Source: Phycomyces blakesleeanus NRRL 1555(-) (lineage: Eukaryota > Mucoromycota > Mucoromycetes > Mucorales > Phycomycetaceae). Taken from it: a stretch of 64,000 bases of DNA. The notes below the pieces were generated by a model, which saw only the letters and a program-made list of their open reading frames with translations, searched no databases and was not told the DNA's origin. The DNA is taken from the NCBI RefSeq assembly GCF_001638985.1, contig NW_017265188.1, positions 372,001 through 436,000 of the forward strand, written 5' to 3'. A program made the position numbers and the translations under genes. Shown here one piece after another: positions 50,056-62,077 of the stretch (the first letter of the stretch is position 1; each line of letters begins with the position of its first letter).

Positions 50056-53000
50056 TACTATATGCCACTGACTTCTTGGATATAGTGTTGAAAAGAGTCT
50101 TACACATATGACAGATTATTGTGAAACCTGGACATTCTTTCGAAGAAATTTTTTTTTTTTCTAAACGATTAATTAAAGCTTTGTTGTTGGAAGCAATAGT
50201 GTCTTGAACTAAAATGAAGGGTTGTTTTTTTTTATAGAAAAGTCTATCTCAGACAAATTCTGCTTGTACCAAGTACCTCTTCCAGTTTTTTGTTATCGAT
50301 AAACTACCGCATAAAAGCCTTAACTATAACAGCACCGATATCAATTAATGGGTGACATCTTACTTTTTATCTTATTTGACCTTACAAGGAAGACAAAGCA
50401 TTGGAAATTGACATTTGTTCTTTGTTTTAATTGAGAATAAAGCGCTAAAATATAAAGCATCTCGGTTTAGACAAAACTCTATTTCAATAAAGGTGTTCTG
50501 CATTCCAAAACATCTCGCCTTGTTTTGTGTGTGTGTGGCCATTTACTTTCTATATTATGGACATAAAAAAGAATAAGTATAGATAAGAGTATGTATATAA
50601 ATAAGGGTAAGGAACAAGTAAAAATATGATAGCAGCTATCAAAAGGGTAGGAAAGGTTAACGTTGGTCACACAATTCGGTGTGACTACTAGTCTGGGGTC
50701 CAGCTTGAAACTTTCTTCAAAAAAATACCTGTCTCCATCTTTAAATCAGTCCCATTTCTTGGGAACAACAAAAACACGTCCTTTTAAAGTCATTGTCATT
50801 TAATTGTAAGAATAATAATAATAGAAATCTTTGCAAATAATAGAATGTAAAACCTTTTTCTCATTACATACGTTATGTAAATTGTATAAATACAGTACTT
50901 TTAGGAGGTGTTGAGAAGTTTCAAGAAGAAGTAGATCAGCTATCTCACCAGTAAGCTAAAGCACTTTAGCTGTATGACAACACAGCATATCGAAAGTGGC
51001 CATAACGCGTTGAAAAGGAGAATTTTGGCTCCGATATTTGGGCTCTTATTTCGAACAGATATGCTCATATCTCTTACAACTGTACGGAAACTATCAAGAT
51101 CGTAGACTGGACGAGGAGTTGGTAACCGATGCAAGAATACTTGCTGTCGAACGCCTCCGTGGATTGATTTGCCACGTTTCAGGAATTGGTTTGATAACCA
51201 TCCGTGCCGAGCTTTTGGAAGAGGTTATCCCTGACGAGCATTGCGATCTCAGAGTAAAAGTGGTGTTTGGCCTTCTTTGTTGCCATGATTTTCCAAGAGA
51301 TCGTATATTACTTTTATCGAACATTCCTAAAATATGGATCCTGTCGTCTTCTTTGGATGAACGTTTGGAGCAATTAGGATATGATATTTCTCCAAAGCAA
51401 ATTGCTGTTGAAAAGCATGCTCCGTGGGTAAAATGCATCACAAAGCTTGAACGCTTATTTTGCTAGTGTGAAAAAGGATAACAGATACAGAATCTTATGG
51501 CAATGGTTGATGAGTTGGTCGATGATGCCGGTGAGATGATCAGTCGTCCAAATGTTTCCTTTCCTTTGGCAAATGAGATCAAAGCTCCTGGAAGACCTAA
51601 GCACGCCAAAAGAAAAACTGCTCTCCCAAAGGACTTTGTCCGTCACAAGCACAGACATCTCCTAGTCCAAAAAAAATAAAGTAAGAATATAACATACACA
51701 ATTACACAATCTAATACACATGATTTCTTATTTATCTAGAGTGAAATTAGAAAGATATTACAAGAAGGCATTATAGATGTGATGAAGGAACTCTTAGAGG
51801 AGAAGCCTCTAAAAAAAACCATTTCCGATGGCATTACACCATGTACATGCGTGCCACTGGACAACAATCAAAGTTAAGCCTCATGTACATCGGTCCTGGC
51901 CTGAGGTAAATGTGCTGTGTTTTGATGCTATCCGTAGAAGGAGTATCATCGACTATTTTTCTACAAGGAGCTGTTGGGGTCAGTTCCCAAAGAATAAAGT
52001 TTATCTCTTGCCATCCACTACTACCACTAACTTTCCTACCAATTCTTCGATAAATTCTTCTGATATTATTGACCTTACCAATATATAATTTATCCAATTT
52101 TTCTATCTTTTAATATACTTTACTCTTATTTTTTCTTTAAAGTTTTAGAAAACACAATTGCACCCCGTCTGTCTTTAATTTTAACGTTATATATAGGGCA
52201 CAGGCGCAAGTATTACTGCTTGCAAACGAATTGAAAAAAAAATGGTTATTATTTCTTGGAGTACAAAATTTCTGCGTTAAGAAGCAATCTGATAAAGATG
52301 TAAAACAAAAAATAATCCATAGATTTTGATAGACTTTTAGCTCGTTTAAAAAGATAAAACTTAAGTATTTTCTAAAAGGGCTGATATAATATGTATATAT
52401 GTAGAATTTGAGACGAATTGATTATATTTCGCTTAAAAAAAATAAGTAAAATGTACCATTATTCACACTTTTAACCATTCGAGATAATGTATTTATTTTT
52501 CTAGTAAGATGATTGGTGTGGGCAGATCAAAATGGCTAATAAAATATGGGAAAAAATCAGAATGAGATTATTCAATCAAACTACTTTCTATCTGTCCGCA
52601 CTGTCTTTTAAAAAGACTAAACTTGGTTCAACTGCATATAGGATAAAACCAAGTGTTCGTAATACGGTCTCTTCCATCAAGAATAATCTTATTTTCAGTC
52701 CAATTGGCAACGGGCAAAGGTTTGGAAATCAGTGTCGCCTGAACTTTTTTTCATCCTCGTTCTCAAAGAGCAAAGCATTTAGTATATTTTTAAAACTATA
52801 ATCCAATAATATTGCATAGAATTGTGACATTTGCTTTATATTTATATAAGGATTTCAATCTGTCCTCACCAAGTGAATATAAAGCCAAATTTATAATATA
52901 TATATATAAGATCATTCTTAGAATAAAATAAATAAATGGCAATATTAATGTCTGAACATTTGGTACTTGCTGTTAGCACTAAGAAAACAAGGTGCATACG

Positions 53001-54317
53001 TATATAACTTGATAAGGATCTTTCTTTTGTGTTTAAGGAACCAATAAGAATATAAAATGCTCATTTTCCAATAATATGGCGTTTTATCTTGTAACAGATT
53101 ATATTAAAGACACTATAAGACCTTTTCAATTAAAATATTTGAAAACTAGTATGTTCTAACTCTAAATTAAAAGCAATATAGTGTTTTTTTTTTGTAAATT
53201 ATTGAGAAAGTTATGAATGAATCAAATGTGAATCTTAAAAGTATACAAACCACGAAGTTTAATATGCAAATATAGTAGGGCAAGGTAGACTTTGGGTCTA
53301 CTTTATATTGGCCAATATATATATCGTAAGTTGTAATACATAAAAATGCCTTTCACAATATGACGATTTTTACTGTTTACTAAGACTTTGATAATATATG
53401 CATGCGAGCGTTCCTTTCTCTCATGTACAGATGATTTAAACACAATTTCAATGGGCAGCTATATATTAAACGTTTACTTCGATACTTTCCATAATATTTC
53501 TATTATCATAGGATAAGCATTTCTTCTCGGTGGGAATGTACATACGTTAATGTGCCACAAGAGTATACGCAAAATATAGGTATAATTTAAGGGATTATAT
53601 ACAGATGGTGTTTAGAATGCAGAAATGGGTGGATCGATAAGCGGTAAACCTCACTAATACTGCTATCGTATAAAAAGGTGGGTAAATATGGTACCTTCGA
53701 TACCAGAGTAATATTGGGAAATCAGCAGCCTGATGTAGACCTAAATGGCTAGAAACTTTTGTGTAATCTCGTTACAAAACAACATGCAATCCTAGTGTTA
53801 TTTGAAGATCAGATGCGCCTTATCAAATCTGTCATATTGACCATCAGGTTACCCAAGGAAAGGATGAAAAGAAAGGGATATGTAAAGAGCCAAGAATACT
53901 CAAAAGCCAAGGTACTAACGGTAAATAAAACTGTTAAGAGGATAAAGAATACTAATTATAAAGTTAAGCAAATAATAAAGAGTAATATTCAATCAATCTA
54001 TCAAACCATGATAGGATTAAAAGTCAAGATACGACAGTAATCTGTAGACTGGTAACGAGACCTATTTTACACCCCTGATAATCAATGTACTTTATTAAAA
54101 TGCGGAGCAACCTGCCTAACTTGAGTAAACAAAAGTATACGACCCTTCAGAAAGAAAAAGCCAGATCTACTACTTCATCATTGTTCGTGTTCGTCAAGTG
54201 TTGGATTACAGTTTTTTTTCTCCCTTCAATACGATTGAACGTCACCTTACTGAGTTTTTAAAATAAAACATATAAAGAACAAATTCGCATAATCCATCTT
54301 GTTAAGGAATTTAAACA
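50056..54317. other. 4.3 kb gene desert to the right of the palindrome
   Basis: It holds a decayed MULE/OTU element (50930-52090, separate entry). From 52100 to 54300 it is AT-rich; the open frames at 52532-52801 and 53759-54040 are Lys/Ser/Ile-rich, without intron signals or family pattern, and are not called. The last ~250 bp are the promoter of the SAK-HAD gene. Confidence 0.55.
50930..52090 (+). pseudogene. decayed MULE transposase C-terminus with OTU-protease-like remnant
   Basis: Several frames on the + strand together look like the end of one protein. Frame 51038-51466 has CDLRVKVVFGLLCCHDFPRD then LSNIPKIWIL, which resembles the C---YGLPC-H--- segment and following LP-DI---W of MULE transposases. 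Frame 51497-51679 has RPNVSFPLANEIKAPGRPKH, resembling the KGRPK linker near MULE C-termini. Frame 51828 on has ACHWTTIKVKPHVHRSWPEV, like the histidine segment of OTU domains (HFVQV-LKP-HP-PP) often fused there. Stops and shifts separate the frames, so it is dead. Similarities were judged by eye. Confidence 0.45.
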
Positions 54318-55778
54318 ATGAGGTTTCATCTAAGCGAGATTAACAAGATTGAAAAGGTAAATCATATTCCTTATTAACAAAGTGACTGTAATTTACTGTA
54401 TTAACTTGTAGACTGTATAAATTTATAGGGGATATTGCAACGCCAGTTTGAAGCCTCACCATTTGCGAAAGGATATACTACAAAGACAAACCCTACGATT
54501 CTCAAAATCTTCGACTTTGATTCAACCTTATTTCTATCACCATTACTCAGCTCTAATATTTGGCACAAATCATTAATCAATGCCGTCATCAAAGAAAATC
54601 TTCTGGGTCCTGGCTGGTGGAGAGATTACAGAAGTCTTGAATTAGGTCCATTCGATCAACTTGAGGAAAAGGCATGGGATGGATATTGGAATGAAGATGT
54701 AGTATCCGAGGCGCGAAAAGCTATAGCAGACCCTAATTCCCTGACAGTCATGCTGACCGGACGGCGGTACCATCCATTTTACAGCATCGTATACCCAATT
54801 CTTAAAAGCAAAGGTCTCTTCTTTGATGCTATTGGTCTTCGACCTGATCCTGAAGATAAAGAGCCCGACAACTCAGGGCTAATGTACAACGTAATGCCAA
54901 ATGTATTTCAAACAACGATGTCTTTCAAGTCCTCTTTTATCGTCAACCTCCTGGCAAATGTACCGTCGCTCCAGAACATTATTATGTGGGATGACCGAGC
55001 TGCACATATCATTGCATTCTCTAAATATCTTGAAGACATGACAAAGGAAGATATTATCGTAGGTGGAGAAATGATCCCTGTTAAGGCTGTCAGACCAAAG
55101 TATAATCCAGAATGGGAATATGCCGTGGTCAACAATATCATCGATTCCCACAACAAGTCCATCGAGAGATACTTTCAACATAAAAGCGAGAATCCCGACA
55201 TAAATTATACCGAAAGTGAGGAGGTTTGGGAGCAGTCAACAATTGTTAACAATGGATCCCTGGCAACATGGAAAGACCAATACAAGATAGCTCCAATCAA
55301 GACATCCATTGTTGTAAATCTTGAAAAGGACGCGGTGGGTGTGCTCAAGAATTGCTTTGAGCTTTTTTATGAAAAGGAGATTACCCAAGGGAGAAAAGTG
55401 GCACAGTGGGAGATGGTTGGTGGAGAGGGAAATATCTACTTTGGAGTCCATGTTTTTTTGGGTCAATGTTCATTTGATGAAGACATTCCTTTTGGTGGCC
55501 TGGGATCTTCTGTGGATGTTAAGGTTATTAGCCGCTCGCAAGGATGCCCTGATCACGGAATGCTCTTGAAAGTATTGCTTAAAGCAAGTCAAGATGAAGA
55601 ATATGGGCCAGAGGAGTATATTTTGCCACTTTGGCACAAACCTTCCAAGTATTTGTCACTAAATGAAGCGAATTATATGTGGTGTGAATTGGAGGTAGAG
55701 CACCAGTTGGTTTTATGCGGAGAAATGCAATATGGCTATTTGCTTGGAGTAGAAACATTACCTAGACCTGACCAATAG
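54318..55778 (+). CDS. Swiss-Army-Knife-type HAD domain protein, 2 exons
   Basis: Probable phosphatase-like protein of the HAD_SAK family (HAD domain of Swiss Army Knife RNA repair proteins); its physiological substrate is not known. Exon 1 is 54318-54356 (MRFHLSEINKIEK) and exon 2 is 54429-55778, about 462 residues. HAD motif I is IFDFDSTLFLSP (DxDST), followed by LGPGWWRDYRSLELGPFDQL, motif II LTGRR (Thr), and motif III/IV around IIMWDDRAAHI (DD) after a conserved Phe/Lys segment. The first ~250 residues contain the domain; the C-terminal ~210 residues (from VWEQSTIV) I do not recognise. No membrane helix or signal peptide. The motif residues are intact, so catalysis is plausible. The upstream start is preferred because the 72-nt intron joins in phase, adding a natural N-terminus. 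Confidence 0.85.
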
Positions 55779-57098
55779 ATACAGATACACATGAACTAGT
55801 ATTAGAGTATAAAAATGATAAATGTGGTTTTAACATTGTATGAATAAATTGCTTTCTAGAGGTTTTTATTATTTATTTATTTATACTATATTATCAACAG
55901 CAGTCCTGCAATTATATTACCTTGACATATATGAAACCGCGAATATGATTCGTATCCTTCAAAGTATCATGAAACCTACCATGCTAGATTAAGTATATAT
56001 ATATAAAGAAATAGTACTTGGTTTGTCTTTGTGACCAGCTATTTCCGAACCTACTGTAATGAACGTTTGTATTTTTGTATTATTACTTTCTTTTCAGTGT
56101 GAAAATGTAGTATTGCCTTTATATATAATAATAATAGCGAGGTAAAATAAATAAATAAAGGATAGTAATAGTAATAGCTTTGTACTAAGAATGAAACCCA
56201 CAGAAGTTTATTATATAATATGTACAGATACACACACATATATACATATGTTAGGGATCGATTTACAAAGGGTGTATGGCTGATTTTTATCTCTGAAACT
56301 CTTCTTGAGTAATCGCAACTAACACTCTCTTGTTGCAACAATAATAAAACACTATTTTTCCGTAGAAAAGATCCTTCCTTTGTTAAATTTACAATGTTAT
56401 ATTTTTATACAGCTTAATTGAGTCACGGAATTCGAATGTCTATGTCCTGGCTATACTTATAAGCTTTGTTTGTTTGTAGGGAGCTTTGTGCTCAAGAGGG
56501 TTAGTGAGCCTCTAATGCTACGAAGCAAAAGAGGGGGACACAACCTTTGCTTTGGAGTTTATCTGTTATATGATGTTTTTGAGAGTTTTGTATTTTCTAA
56601 AGTGAGAGATGGTGAGAGCCCAAGAAAACACATCCCGTAGACATGACTTCGCAAAGAGATAGGACTGATCTTAAGGCTTCTTGGTTCTACCAGAGGGAAA
56701 AATGACCTAAAGTCAAACAGGAAACATTGGGGAGGCATATAGAAAAACATGCTGAAGTGCAGCGAAAAATGAGAAGAGATAGCGTAGAGATTGACCGAGA
56801 GGGTGGATTTAAAGAGTGACCAAGAGGATGGGTGGGGACATGTAAAGGTTGTTACATATTGACTAACTCTTCACACTATCTTCCCCGACCAAAGTGAGAT
56901 AAGTGTGAAAGAGCGGTGAAATGTGTTTTGCTTTATTTGTTTATTTTTGTAATCCCAGATTTCTACTTAAGTACTGCATGATAAACAGAAAATAATATAT
57001 GATTTATATATTCAAATCGACCCTTTATATATATATATATATATATAATATACGTATTTTGATTTCTTAGAATTTGCTTTTATTTTTATTGCGTATTA
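55779..57098. other. intergenic, about 1.3 kb
   Basis: AT-rich with (TTTA/TTAT) runs near 55870 and 56150, and a somewhat GC-richer block at 56430-56860 with no coding pattern. A long TA repeat (57027-57050) precedes the next gene. Confidence 0.5.
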
Positions 57099-58469
57099 AT
57101 GACACGCATAACGCGAAAAGAAAAACCGTCTTCTATGAATGAGATTGAGAGAGAACAAGAGGATCAAGAATCCTTGATTATACCAGGATTCCAATTCTTG
57201 ATTAATTTCACGCTAGGTAATATTTCTTAAATAATGAGAAACAGCTCTTCATTAGATTAGAATGACCAACATTAATAAATATTGTTATATATATATATAT
57301 ATAGAAAGAAGCAAAAATAGATAAATAGTCGTCACTGACATGAATTTATTTTTATATTTCACATAGACGTATTCAAGGGAACACTCATGGTGCTGAAACC
57401 AATCATTTCTGTAATAATGGCTGTGCTTGCCATTATGCTTATTCTTAGCTACTGCTACCGTGTTTTGTCTGATGGAATTATGGATATTGTCTGCCCTATT
57501 GGATTCTTAGGATCATTAGTCCCTTCTTGTCAAAATCACCTCATGGGAGTTCCAGATTTCACTCATTTTGTTAAAGCACAGGAGTCTCTTTATGAAACAA
57601 TGCTTACACAGAACAATGCTGATGCCATCTCTGCTTTAGAGCTAAAGAAGGTTGAATTAGCAACACGCGATCTCCAAGTGATGATAAAATACTCCACCTT
57701 AGTTAGTGCAGATATCATGGATGCTAAACTTAAAGACTATCTTGTCCGCTCTCGTCGGTTTGGTCGAGATATTCAAAGTTTACAAGCACAAACCAAGGGG
57801 GTGATTGACAATCTCATCACTTACAATACGTTTACGATAAAGAAGTTATCTGATGTTGAGTCACGAAAAAGTAGTAGACAAGAACTACGCAAAGTTTATG
57901 AGAGCGCGATGGGTTTAGTTGGTATATGCTTATATATATATATATATATATTATTAAGCTTCCCACATTTCTAACAATATACTGTCTTCTTCTTTCTATA
58001 TACAAACAAACCAACAAAAAATACAGAGAAAGAAGCAAAACGTCTGATCTTGGCAATTGAAAAAGCCCAAGGTTCACTAGATGAACTTGAGGAGGATCTT
58101 TACGCCATTCACGAAATTTCTGTTCAAGAAAAGAATTACCAGCGCTCAGAAATCCCTCATTTATTAGCAGATCTTCTTAATCTAGTGAACGGAAAAGGAT
58201 TACAACGACCTCTTGTGGACGAAAATCTGGCACTATTGACCAATTTCGATGCCGAACGTGCCAAAGCTTCTAAACGACTAGTAGTAATGTTGGATCGCAT
58301 GGAATCTTTTCAAATGGATCTCGAAGAACTACGTACCCAAGTTGTCGCACCAGTTGTAGCGCCAGATATAATCCCACTTGAGATGCACATTGAGAACATA
58401 GGAAAAGCTATTGAGAGACTCAAGAGCGGCAAAGTTATTTCTTGGGAAGAGCGCGCTCAATTGGATTAA
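57099..58469 (+). CDS. N-terminal membrane protein with long coiled coil, 3 exons
   Basis: I do not recognise a family. Exons 57099-57216, 57367-57921 and 58027-58469 join in phase to ~371 residues. The N-terminus is acidic (MNEIEREQEDQE), followed by a hydrophobic helix at about 50-70 (ISVIMAVLAIMLILSYCY) and a second weaker one (IVCPIGFLGSLVP). The rest is mostly alpha-helical with coiled-coil-like heptads (ALELKKVELATRDLQVMIKY, RRFGRDIQSLQAQTKG, AIEKAQGSLDELEEDLYAIH). This looks like a membrane-anchored scaffold or tether with a soluble helical part. Topology is inferred. The start at 57099 is supported by the in-phase first intron (GT at 57217, AG at 57365-57366). Confidence 0.7.
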
Positions 58470-59262
58470 ATTTACCGGTGATGATAATGACCCTCGAAAA
58501 AAAATTGCAGTTGCAGGCGTTCTTATTTTCTTTCTTCCTTTTACTTTCTTTATTTTTTTTAAAAAAAATGAAAATTATGCGCATTTTCAAAGGCCTCGCC
58601 CTATCTTCTATGATATCAATTACCACATTCATATTTCTTGCATATGCTAAATAAAGATTGTCTTATAGCTATAATTAAATTAGGTATTTTATAAATTTGT
58701 TAATCTACTTATTGCTTTTGAGAAATGAGTTGATTTAACCAGCTTATATGCTATTAACGATTTCTTTATCAGATACTCTTGAAAAATCATTATGAATAGA
58801 GTGATACGAAACACAAACAGGGAGATGGTTGGTGTACCAAATAAATATTTGATAAAGAGACAAAATAATCTCTCTGGTATTTTACGTTTAATGAAAGAAA
58901 TAATCAATGGTTACAATAATATTTAATTTACCTGTTCATATAAATTAATTATTGCGATGTTCAATAGAACGGGAGTCAACTTTTAACCAGATAAGCAACA
59001 ATCAAAGCAACCGTACTAATTACCGTGCTTAAATACGATACTTTCTCGGCAATATCCGCTTATATTCCTGAATACGGTATTGGGTAATCTAATATTGTAT
59101 TTTTGAAAGATTTATCTCGATTGGATCTATAGAGACGTACTAATAGTACCATAGAAAGGGAGGCTTCAAATAAAAAGCTTTATAAACCGTTAATTTATTA
59201 TAGACATTTGCAGTATCTCTTCTTACTCTCAATACACAGACATACAGTAATCTCTCTTTACG
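58470..59262. other. intergenic, about 0.8 kb
   Basis: 3' region of the coiled-coil gene and promoter of the expansin-like gene. A TATA-like TTTATAAAC (59179-59187) lies about 80 bp upstream of the start codon. No gene. Confidence 0.5.
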
Positions 59263-59719
59263 ATGCTTGCTTCTTTTTTAAGTATCATTCTTTTCTCCAT
59301 TGCTACACCTGTTATTCAGGCTGGTTCAATTTTTGCACGCGGTTTCTCTGGTGATGGTACATATTATGACGTTGGGCCAGGTTCATGTGGTAGTTACAAC
59401 AGCAACAATGAATACGTTGCCGCGTTGAACAAAGAACAAATGGGCTACGCATCAAACCCTAACGAGAATCCCAACTGTGGTCGTCGTGTGCGTGTATCAG
59501 GTCCCAACGGTCGCACCTTGACTATAACTATTGTATGTACCTGAAATGAAATTGTTGGCATTTGTGATTTATGAATATTAACTGATGAGATGTCGTACAA
59601 TCAAGGTTGACATGTGCCCTGCTTGTGGTTATGGATCTCTTGACTTGAGTCCTGTAGTATATCGGCAACTTGGAGGAGGATCTGCAGGACGTATCCACAT
59701 CAACTGGAGCTGGGCCTAA
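59263..59719 (+). CDS. secreted expansin/barwin-like double-psi beta-barrel protein, 2 exons
   Basis: Small secreted protein likely to act on the cell wall or plant polysaccharide, non-catalytically, like loosenins and expansin-like proteins. Exons 59263-59532 and 59606-59719 give ~127 residues. A signal peptide is clear (LASFLSIILFSIATPVIQAG). The DPBB fold is indicated by GDGTYYDVGPGSCG, YVAALN, NPNCGRRVRVSGPNGRTLTI, VDMCPACGYGSLDLSP and VVYRQLGGGSAGRIHINWSW, including the conserved cysteines and the VDxCPxC and LDLSP motifs. There is no second CBM63-type domain, so it is a single-domain protein. The 73-nt intron splits ITI|VDM in phase. Confidence 0.9.
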
Positions 59720-59979
59720 CTGTTTTTTTATATCCCTCTTCTTTTATCCATTCCTATTTAATGTAACCACTTGAGAATATTTAAACTACTCTTTATATGC
59801 ATTGGTTTAGAATCATTAATCAGTACACCCCACATGTAAAAGCACACTCATATATATAAAAAGGGAAACTCATTCTACTTTCTTTCATGTATTAATTGAT
59901 TATAATTTGGGGTGATATTCTGTGAGACTCTATGTACAAAAGGAGGTTGTCTTTAATTCTTTATTACGGACTATTTTCT

Positions 59980-61566
59980 CTACAGAGTTTCTCTTGGATC
60001 TTTGATATTGAAAATCTTGAGATTTCCAGCGTATTTTCCTTCAGAGTTCATTTCATCGCCTGCGTAAGCTAAGAAATAATCGCGTGGATGCCATGCGACA
60101 GTGTTCATGGCAGCAGTACATTCAATGTGATGAACAGATTCGCCACTCTCGACATGAGACTAACAGAATATATATATATATATATACATACATCTACATT
60201 AGTACCCACAGTGATCTTTATATATATATACTTACAATATCAATAAAGTTATCTTCCGAGGCAGATGCGATGAATTGACCATCATAACTGAAACTAAGTG
60301 TACGCACTGGCCATCTAAGAAAGTAAATATTAATAATAATTAGAAACAAGAAGGGAAAATGGCTTCCTATTAATTTTGTTGATTGCCCTATTGTTATTAT
60401 ATTTGTATGAAGAGCTTACGTTAATTCAGAAAATGCTCTGACACAAGTATACTTTTCCATATCCCACAATGTCACCATCGCATCTGCTGATCCAACGGCC
60501 AGGTATCTATTGGTTGGGTCGGCTTCGACACAATAGCAGTTCGCAGTATGTCCACGCAAAGACTGAAGGAGTTTAAGTGAAGGATATTCGTACACTTTTA
60601 TAGTTCCCTGTCCAGTTGTAACATAAAATAGGTTGTTTGCATTGTTCCATGCAATTTCATTGACCTAATTCATAACTTTTATCAACCCTGGGCTATTCAT
60701 CGACAAGCCATTTTGTAGTTTATAATTTACTTACCTCCACGTTGTGTTTCTGGGTTTTAGCAATTGTGTAGGTGCGAGTATCGATGATACTTATAGTGTC
60801 ACTCTTATCCCCCACAGCAATATTATTACCATCAGGACTCCAACATATGTTTATGTTTTCTCCGCCTGTCTGGACTACAGCTGTACACTTTCCGGCTAAA
60901 GAGCAAAAAGCATATATGCGTATGCATACGTACAAGAAGCATAAACTGTAAGTATAACGACATACAATTCTTAAGCCTGACTTACATCTTTGATCCCACA
61001 CACGAGCTGTCTTATCGCACGATGCTGTAGCTAAACGATCTGGATGAGTTGGATCCCAATCAAGTTGATCTACACTGTCTGTGTGTCCTTTGAGCTCAAT
61101 CGAGTACCGAATGTCCGTCTAGATCAACACCTCGTCAGTCTTTTTATATATATATAACTAATATTAATGAAGGATGCTTACGCCACGATGAGGTGTCCAA
61201 ACTCTGGCAGTCTTGTCAACAGATCCGGATGCCAATCGACGTCCGTCACAATTCCACGCGACTGTGTGTACTTTTTCTTTGTGGCCTTTGTATTCCTTTA
61301 TTTTGGAATTATCAAACATGCTTGTAACCTTTTGTACAGAATGTCATTACTTATGCATTGATTGATTGATTATTTATTTATTTTCTTAAAAAAAAATAGT
61401 ATATATATATATATGTGTGTGATTCTACCTGCTCTCGTGTAATTGGGGCTCCATTGAAAGCATAGTTTTTTGGAATACCAGTTGGAGGGTTCCAATCGTA
61501 AACGATCTTCCCAGTGTCATTCTCAGACTCTCCTGGATTAAGTGCGGTTGAGTCAATGTCCATCAT
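59980..61566 (-). CDS. THOC3: THO complex subunit 3 (THOC3/Tex1), WD40 repeat protein, 7 exons
   Basis: WD40 beta-propeller of the THO/TREX complex coupling transcription to mRNA export. Exons: 61566-61429, 61328-61182, 61116-60986, 60895-60735, 60664-60420, 60314-60236 and 60159-59980. The repeats read YKGHKEKVHTVAWNCDGRRL with KTARVW, LKGHTDSVDQLDWDPTHPDR, GENINICWSPDGNNIAVGDK, VNEIAWNNANNLFY, LRGHTANCYCVEADPTNRY with MVTLWD, and WPVRTLSFSYDGQFIASASE. GENINICWSPDG, the VNEI-WNN segment and WPVRTLSFS are hallmark THOC3 stretches, which distinguishes it from other WD40 proteins. The N-terminus (MMDIDSTALNP) is acidic. All introns keep phase. It is divergent from the expansin gene's 3' end and shares a spacer with Snd3. 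Confidence 0.92.
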
Positions 61567-62077
61567 CGTTTAAGGTTAACGTTTTCTTTTTATTTAGTCT
61601 GGATAGAAATTGGGTGTATATAAATTATATATATATTTAAGAAAAAGCTTGCGCTATCTGAAATTTATTGATGGCCCAGTAAGAAGTTTGTCTGTAAAAT
61701 AAGGTACCTTCATTGAGCAAATGCAATTATATTTACAAATTCTTGAAGAAGTATTTCTATATTTCTATATGTTCAAATATATATATATATAGACTACATC
61801 TAAATTGAAGCAGTAAAATACAGTACATAATACGCTTTTATCTCCACGTATTATGTATGTGGGTAAGATATATCTTGCATATGTGTATGTATATAAAACT
61901 CACTTATTATACAGAGATATTATTATATTGCTTTTGTATAGGTGAAATTATTATAATAAAAATAAATAAAGAAAGAAAGAAAGAGAATGCGTATAAAGAT
62001 GTAAAATATTAAAGCAAAACCAAGTCAATTGATTTAAGCATTTGGGCCTTTTCCTATTATTATTATGTTTTCCTTTT
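61567..62077. other. intergenic, about 0.5 kb
   Basis: THOC3 promoter and Snd3 3' end. AT-rich with TA runs; no gene. Confidence 0.5.

Noticed and set aside
52532..54040. Two open frames (52532-52801, 53759-54040) as small genes
   Set aside because: Composition follows AT-rich noise (Lys/Ile/Ser/Asn), with no splice signals or motifs.
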